From contig NZ_CP036175.1 of NCBI RefSeq assembly GCF_003261575.2, positions 3,224,001 to 3,288,000 on the forward strand: a DNA stretch of 64,000 nucleotides, in the 5' to 3' direction. The stretch comes from Klebsiella huaxiensis. GTDB taxonomy: Bacteria > Pseudomonadota > Gammaproteobacteria > Enterobacterales > Enterobacteriaceae. The position numbers and the translations under genes are program-made. A model generated the notes under the pieces. That model was not told the origin of the DNA and did not search any database. It saw only the letters and a program-made list of their open reading frames with translations. Shown piece by piece: positions 61,253 to 64,000 of the stretch (within the stretch, counting starts at the first letter, position 1; each line of letters begins with the position of its first letter).

Positions 61253-64000
61253 ATGATCACTATCGACGGTAATGGCGCGGCCGCCTCAGTCGCGTTTCGC
61301 ACCAGTGAAGTTATCGCCATCTACCCGATTACGCCCAGCTCCACGATGGCGGAACAGGCGGACGCCTGGGCTGGCAACGGGCTGAAAAACGTCTGGGGCG
61401 ACGTTCCCCGCGTCGTCGAAATGCAGTCGGAGGCCGGGGCAATTGGTGCCGTACACGGTGCGCTGCAAACCGGTGCCCTCTCAACCTCTTTTACTTCATC
61501 GCAGGGTTTACTGCTGATGATCCCGACGCTGTACAAACTGGCAGGCCAACTGATGCCGTTTGTTCTGCACGTCGCTGCCCGTACCGTGGCAACCCACGCG
61601 CTCTCTATCTTCGGCGATCACTCTGATGTGATGGCTGTGCGCCAGACCGGTTGCGCGATGCTCTGCGCCAGCAGCGTCCAGGAAGCGCAGGATTTTGCCC
61701 TGATTTCGCATATCGCCACGCTGCAAAGCCGGGTTCCATTTATTCATTTCTTCGATGGTTTTCGCACCTCGCACGAAATCAATAAAATCGCTCCGCTGGC
61801 CGACGATACCCTCCGTAGCCTGCTGCCGCAGGATAGAATTGACGAACATCGCCAGCGCGCGCTGAATCCGGAACATCCGGTGATCCGTGGTACCTCCGCC
61901 AACCCGGATACTTACTTCCAGTCCCGCGAAGCAACTAACCCGTGGTACGACGCGGTTTACGATCATGTCGAAACCGCCATGAACGATTTCGCCGCCGCCA
62001 CCGGACGCCAGTACAAGCCGTTTGAGTTCTACGGCCATCCGCAGGCAGAACGCGTCATTGTGATCATGGGCTCGGCCATTGGTACCTGTGAAGAAGTGGT
62101 TGAAGAATTGCTGAACCGTGGCGAAAAAGTCGGCGTGCTGAAAGTTCGTCTTTACCGCCCCTTCTCTGCCGCTCATTTGTTGGAAGTCCTGCCGGAAAGC
62201 GCCCGCGCCGTGGCAGTACTGGACCGCACTAAGGAACCTGGGGCTCAGGCAGAACCGTTGTATCTCGACGTGATGACCGCTCTGGCGGAAGCCTTTAACC
62301 GCGGCGAGCGCGAAACTCTGCCGCGCACAATTGGCGGTCGTTATGGACTGTCCTCCAAAGAGTTCGGCCCGGAGTGCGTGCTGGCGATTTTCAACGAACT
62401 GAGCGCCGCCAAACCGAAACCGCGCTTTACCGTCGGAATCTATGACGACGTTACCAACCTTTCCCTGCCGCTGGTGGAAAATACCCTGCCGTCGGAAGCC
62501 AAGCTGGAAGCGTTGTTCTACGGTCTCGGCAGCGACGGCAGCGTCTCGGCCACCAAAAATAATATCAAGATTATCGGCAACTCAACGCCGTGGTTCTCGC
62601 AGGGCTATTTCGTCTATGACTCAAAAAAAGCCGGCGGCCTGACGGTTTCACACCTGCGCGTTAGCGAGAAACCGATTCGTTCTTCTTATCTGATTTCACA
62701 GGCGGACTTCGTCGGCTGTCATCAGCTCCAGTTTATCGACAAGTATCAGATGGTCGAGCGTCTGAAGCCTGGCGGCATTTTCCTGCTCAACACACCTTAC
62801 AGCGCTGATGAAGCCTGGTCGCGTCTGCCGCAGGAAGTGCAGGCGACGTTGAATCAGAAAAAAGCGCGGTTCTATATCGTCAATGCGGCAAAAATCGCCC
62901 GCGAATGCAGCCTCGGCGCGCGTATTAACACCGTTATGCAGATGGCATTTTTCCACCTGACGCAAATCCTGCCGGGCGATAGCGCGCTGGCGGAGCTGCA
63001 GGGCGCTATTGCCAAAAGCTATAGCAGCAAAGGTCAGGAACTGGTCGAACGCAACTGGCAGGCGCTGGCGATGGCCCGCGAGTCGCTGGCAGAGGTGCCG
63101 TTACAGCCGGTCGACGGCAACAGCCCGAACCGCCCGCCGGTGGTGTCCGATGCCGCACCAGACTTTGTCAAAACGGTGACCGCCGCGATGCTGGCGGGGC
63201 TCGGTGATGCGCTGCCGGTTTCCGCTCTGCCACCGGACGGCACCTGGCCAATGGGCACCACTCGTTGGGAAAAACGCAATATTGCCGAAGAGATCCCAAT
63301 CTGGAAGGAAGAGCTTTGTACTCAGTGTAACCACTGCGTCGCCGCCTGCCCGCACTCGGCTATTCGCGCCAAAGTGGTCTCCCCGGAAGCGATGGAAAGC
63401 GCCCCGACCAGCCTGCACTCTCTGGATGTGAAATCTCGCGACATGCGCGGGCAGAAATATGTATTGCAGGTGGCGCCGGAAGATTGCACCGGTTGTAATC
63501 TCTGCGTCGAAGTGTGCCCGGCGAAAGACCGGCAAAACCCGGAAATCAAGGCCATCAATATGATGTCGCGCCTTGAGCACGTTGAAGAAGAGAAAGTGAA
63601 TTATGACTACTTCCTCAACCTGCCGGAAATTGACCGCAGCAAGCTGGAACGTATTGATATCCGAACATCGCAGCTGATTAGCCCGCTGTTCGAATACTCC
63701 GGGGCCTGCTCCGGCTGCGGCGAAACGCCGTATATCAAACTGCTGACCCAGCTTTACGGCGACCGGATGCTGATTGCCAACGCCACCGGTTGTTCATCAA
63801 TCTACGGCGGTAACCTCCCCTCTACGCCATATACCACGGATGCTAACGGCCGCGGCCCGGCGTGGGCGAACTCGCTGTTCGAGGATAACGCCGAATTTGG
63901 TTTGGGCTTCCGCCTTACCGTCAATCAGCATCGTCAGCGCGTGATGCGTCTGCTGTCAGAGTTTGCCGATAAGCTTCCGGCGGAGCTGAACGACGCGCTG
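61253..64000 (+). CDS. nifJ: Pyruvate:flavodoxin/ferredoxin oxidoreductase YdbK (NifJ), N-terminal 916 residues
   Basis: Partial gene running off the right edge (916 of about 1,175 codons). Converts pyruvate + CoA to acetyl-CoA + CO2 with reduction of flavodoxin or ferredoxin. Visible: the pyruvate-binding N-terminal domain (YPITPSSTMAEQADAW), domain II, the two 4Fe-4S ferredoxin motifs CTQCNHCVAACP and CTGCNLCVEVCP, and the start of the TPP domain with the proximal cluster motif CSGCGETPY and ATGCSSIYGG. Close to E. coli YdbK. ATG at 61253; no strong RBS but GTGAG lies nearby. Confidence 0.95.
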   Translation, partial: MITIDGNGAAASVAFRTSEVIAIYPITPSSTMAEQADAWAGNGLKNVWGDVPRVVEMQSEAGAIGAVHGALQTGALSTSFTSSQGLLLMIPTLYKLAGQLMPFVLHVAARTVATHALSIFGDHSDVMAVRQTGCAMLCASSVQEAQDFALISHIATLQSRVPFIHFFDGFRTSHEINKIAPLADDTLRSLLPQDRIDEHRQRALNPEHPVIRGTSANPDTYFQSREATNPWYDAVYDHVETAMNDFAAATGRQYKPFEFYGHPQAERVIVIMGSAIGTCEEVVEELLNRGEKVGVLKVRLYRPFSAAHLLEVLPESARAVAVLDRTKEPGAQAEPLYLDVMTALAEAFNRGERETLPRTIGGRYGLSSKEFGPECVLAIFNELSAAKPKPRFTVGIYDDVTNLSLPLVENTLPSEAKLEALFYGLGSDGSVSATKNNIKIIGNSTPWFSQGYFVYDSKKAGGLTVSHLRVSEKPIRSSYLISQADFVGCHQLQFIDKYQMVERLKPGGIFLLNTPYSADEAWSRLPQEVQATLNQKKARFYIVNAAKIARECSLGARINTVMQMAFFHLTQILPGDSALAELQGAIAKSYSSKGQELVERNWQALAMARESLAEVPLQPVDGNSPNRPPVVSDAAPDFVKTVTAAMLAGLGDALPVSALPPDGTWPMGTTRWEKRNIAEEIPIWKEELCTQCNHCVAACPHSAIRAKVVSPEAMESAPTSLHSLDVKSRDMRGQKYVLQVAPEDCTGCNLCVEVCPAKDRQNPEIKAINMMSRLEHVEEEKVNYDYFLNLPEIDRSKLERIDIRTSQLISPLFEYSGACSGCGETPYIKLLTQLYGDRMLIANATGCSSIYGGNLPSTPYTTDANGRGPAWANSLFEDNAEFGLGFRLTVNQHRQRVMRLLSEFADKLPAELNDAL

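Noticed and set aside
1..64000. CRISPR arrays, tRNA or rRNA genes
   Set aside because: No regularly spaced repeats, cloverleaf or rRNA-like sequences seen on either strand.

Overview
The window is chromosomal DNA of a Gram-negative enteric bacterium (Enterobacterales, close to Escherichia/Citrobacter/Klebsiella). The backbone genes are co-linear with the E. coli 31-min region: paaG-F-E-D-C-B-A | paaZ | tynA ... feaB | feaR, ydbL-ynbE-ydbH, ldhA, hslJ, ydbJ, ydbK(nifJ). REP-type palindromes and two ERIC-like elements are also typical of enterics. I cannot name the species from sequence alone.

Backbone, left part (1-9454): the phenylacetate operon on the minus strand (paaG cut by the window edge, then F, E, D, C, B, A in reverse), divergent paaZ, and the periplasmic amine oxidase tynA. 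A TGATTC-N27-GAATCA PaaX operator lies in front of paaA, and two 21-bp-phased FeaR-type sites lie in front of tynA. Together they make an aromatic amine -> phenylacetaldehyde -> phenylacetate -> TCA route.

Accessory island 1 (about 9455-43920) separates tynA from feaB, which are neighbours in E. coli. It contains, in order: a GIY-YIG nuclease-like gene; a small-metabolism block (XRE-cupin regulator, B3/4-domain protein, DapA-like aldolase, MFS transporter, LysR regulator); a Cys glutathione peroxidase; an Lrp/LysE-exporter pair; an extra panB; a graveyard of broken genes (IS110, WbuC cupin, histidine kinase, arsB, resolvase); a LuxR regulator and a four-gene chaperone-usher fimbrial operon; a compact AT-rich three-gene locus that looks like a RiPP cluster (65-aa Cys-containing peptide, radical SAM/SPASM enzyme, TauD-like Fe/2OG dioxygenase); a GlxA-type regulator with a type I GAPDH; and a ten-gene divergent uptake/catabolic cluster with two PhyH-type dioxygenases, an FMO, M20 deacetylase, DUF1028, Rid-family protein, ABC transporter and class II aldolase.

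Backbone, middle (43925-52548): feaB/feaR with FeaR-type sites matching those at tynA, the YdbH-YnbE-YdbL envelope system, a DedA-like gene, ldhA, hslJ, ydbJ.

Accessory island 2 (about 52549-61250), between ydbJ and nifJ: an Mrr-like endonuclease gene, then a minus-strand prophage-derived cassette ordered unknown protein - two holin-like proteins - GH108 endolysin - tail-fibre protein with chaperone domain - S-type-pyocin-like bacteriocin - immunity candidate, with a LexA/CI-type S24 repressor upstream. Three TACC-N4-GGTA palindromes, one before the repressor and two before the cassette, suggest a self-contained SOS-inducible bacteriocin release island. The window ends inside nifJ (ydbK).

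The strongest candidates for undescribed biology are the RiPP-like locus (29184-31259), the repressor-controlled bacteriocin/lysis island (53905-60872), and the dioxygenase/monooxygenase catabolic cluster (33933-43903).
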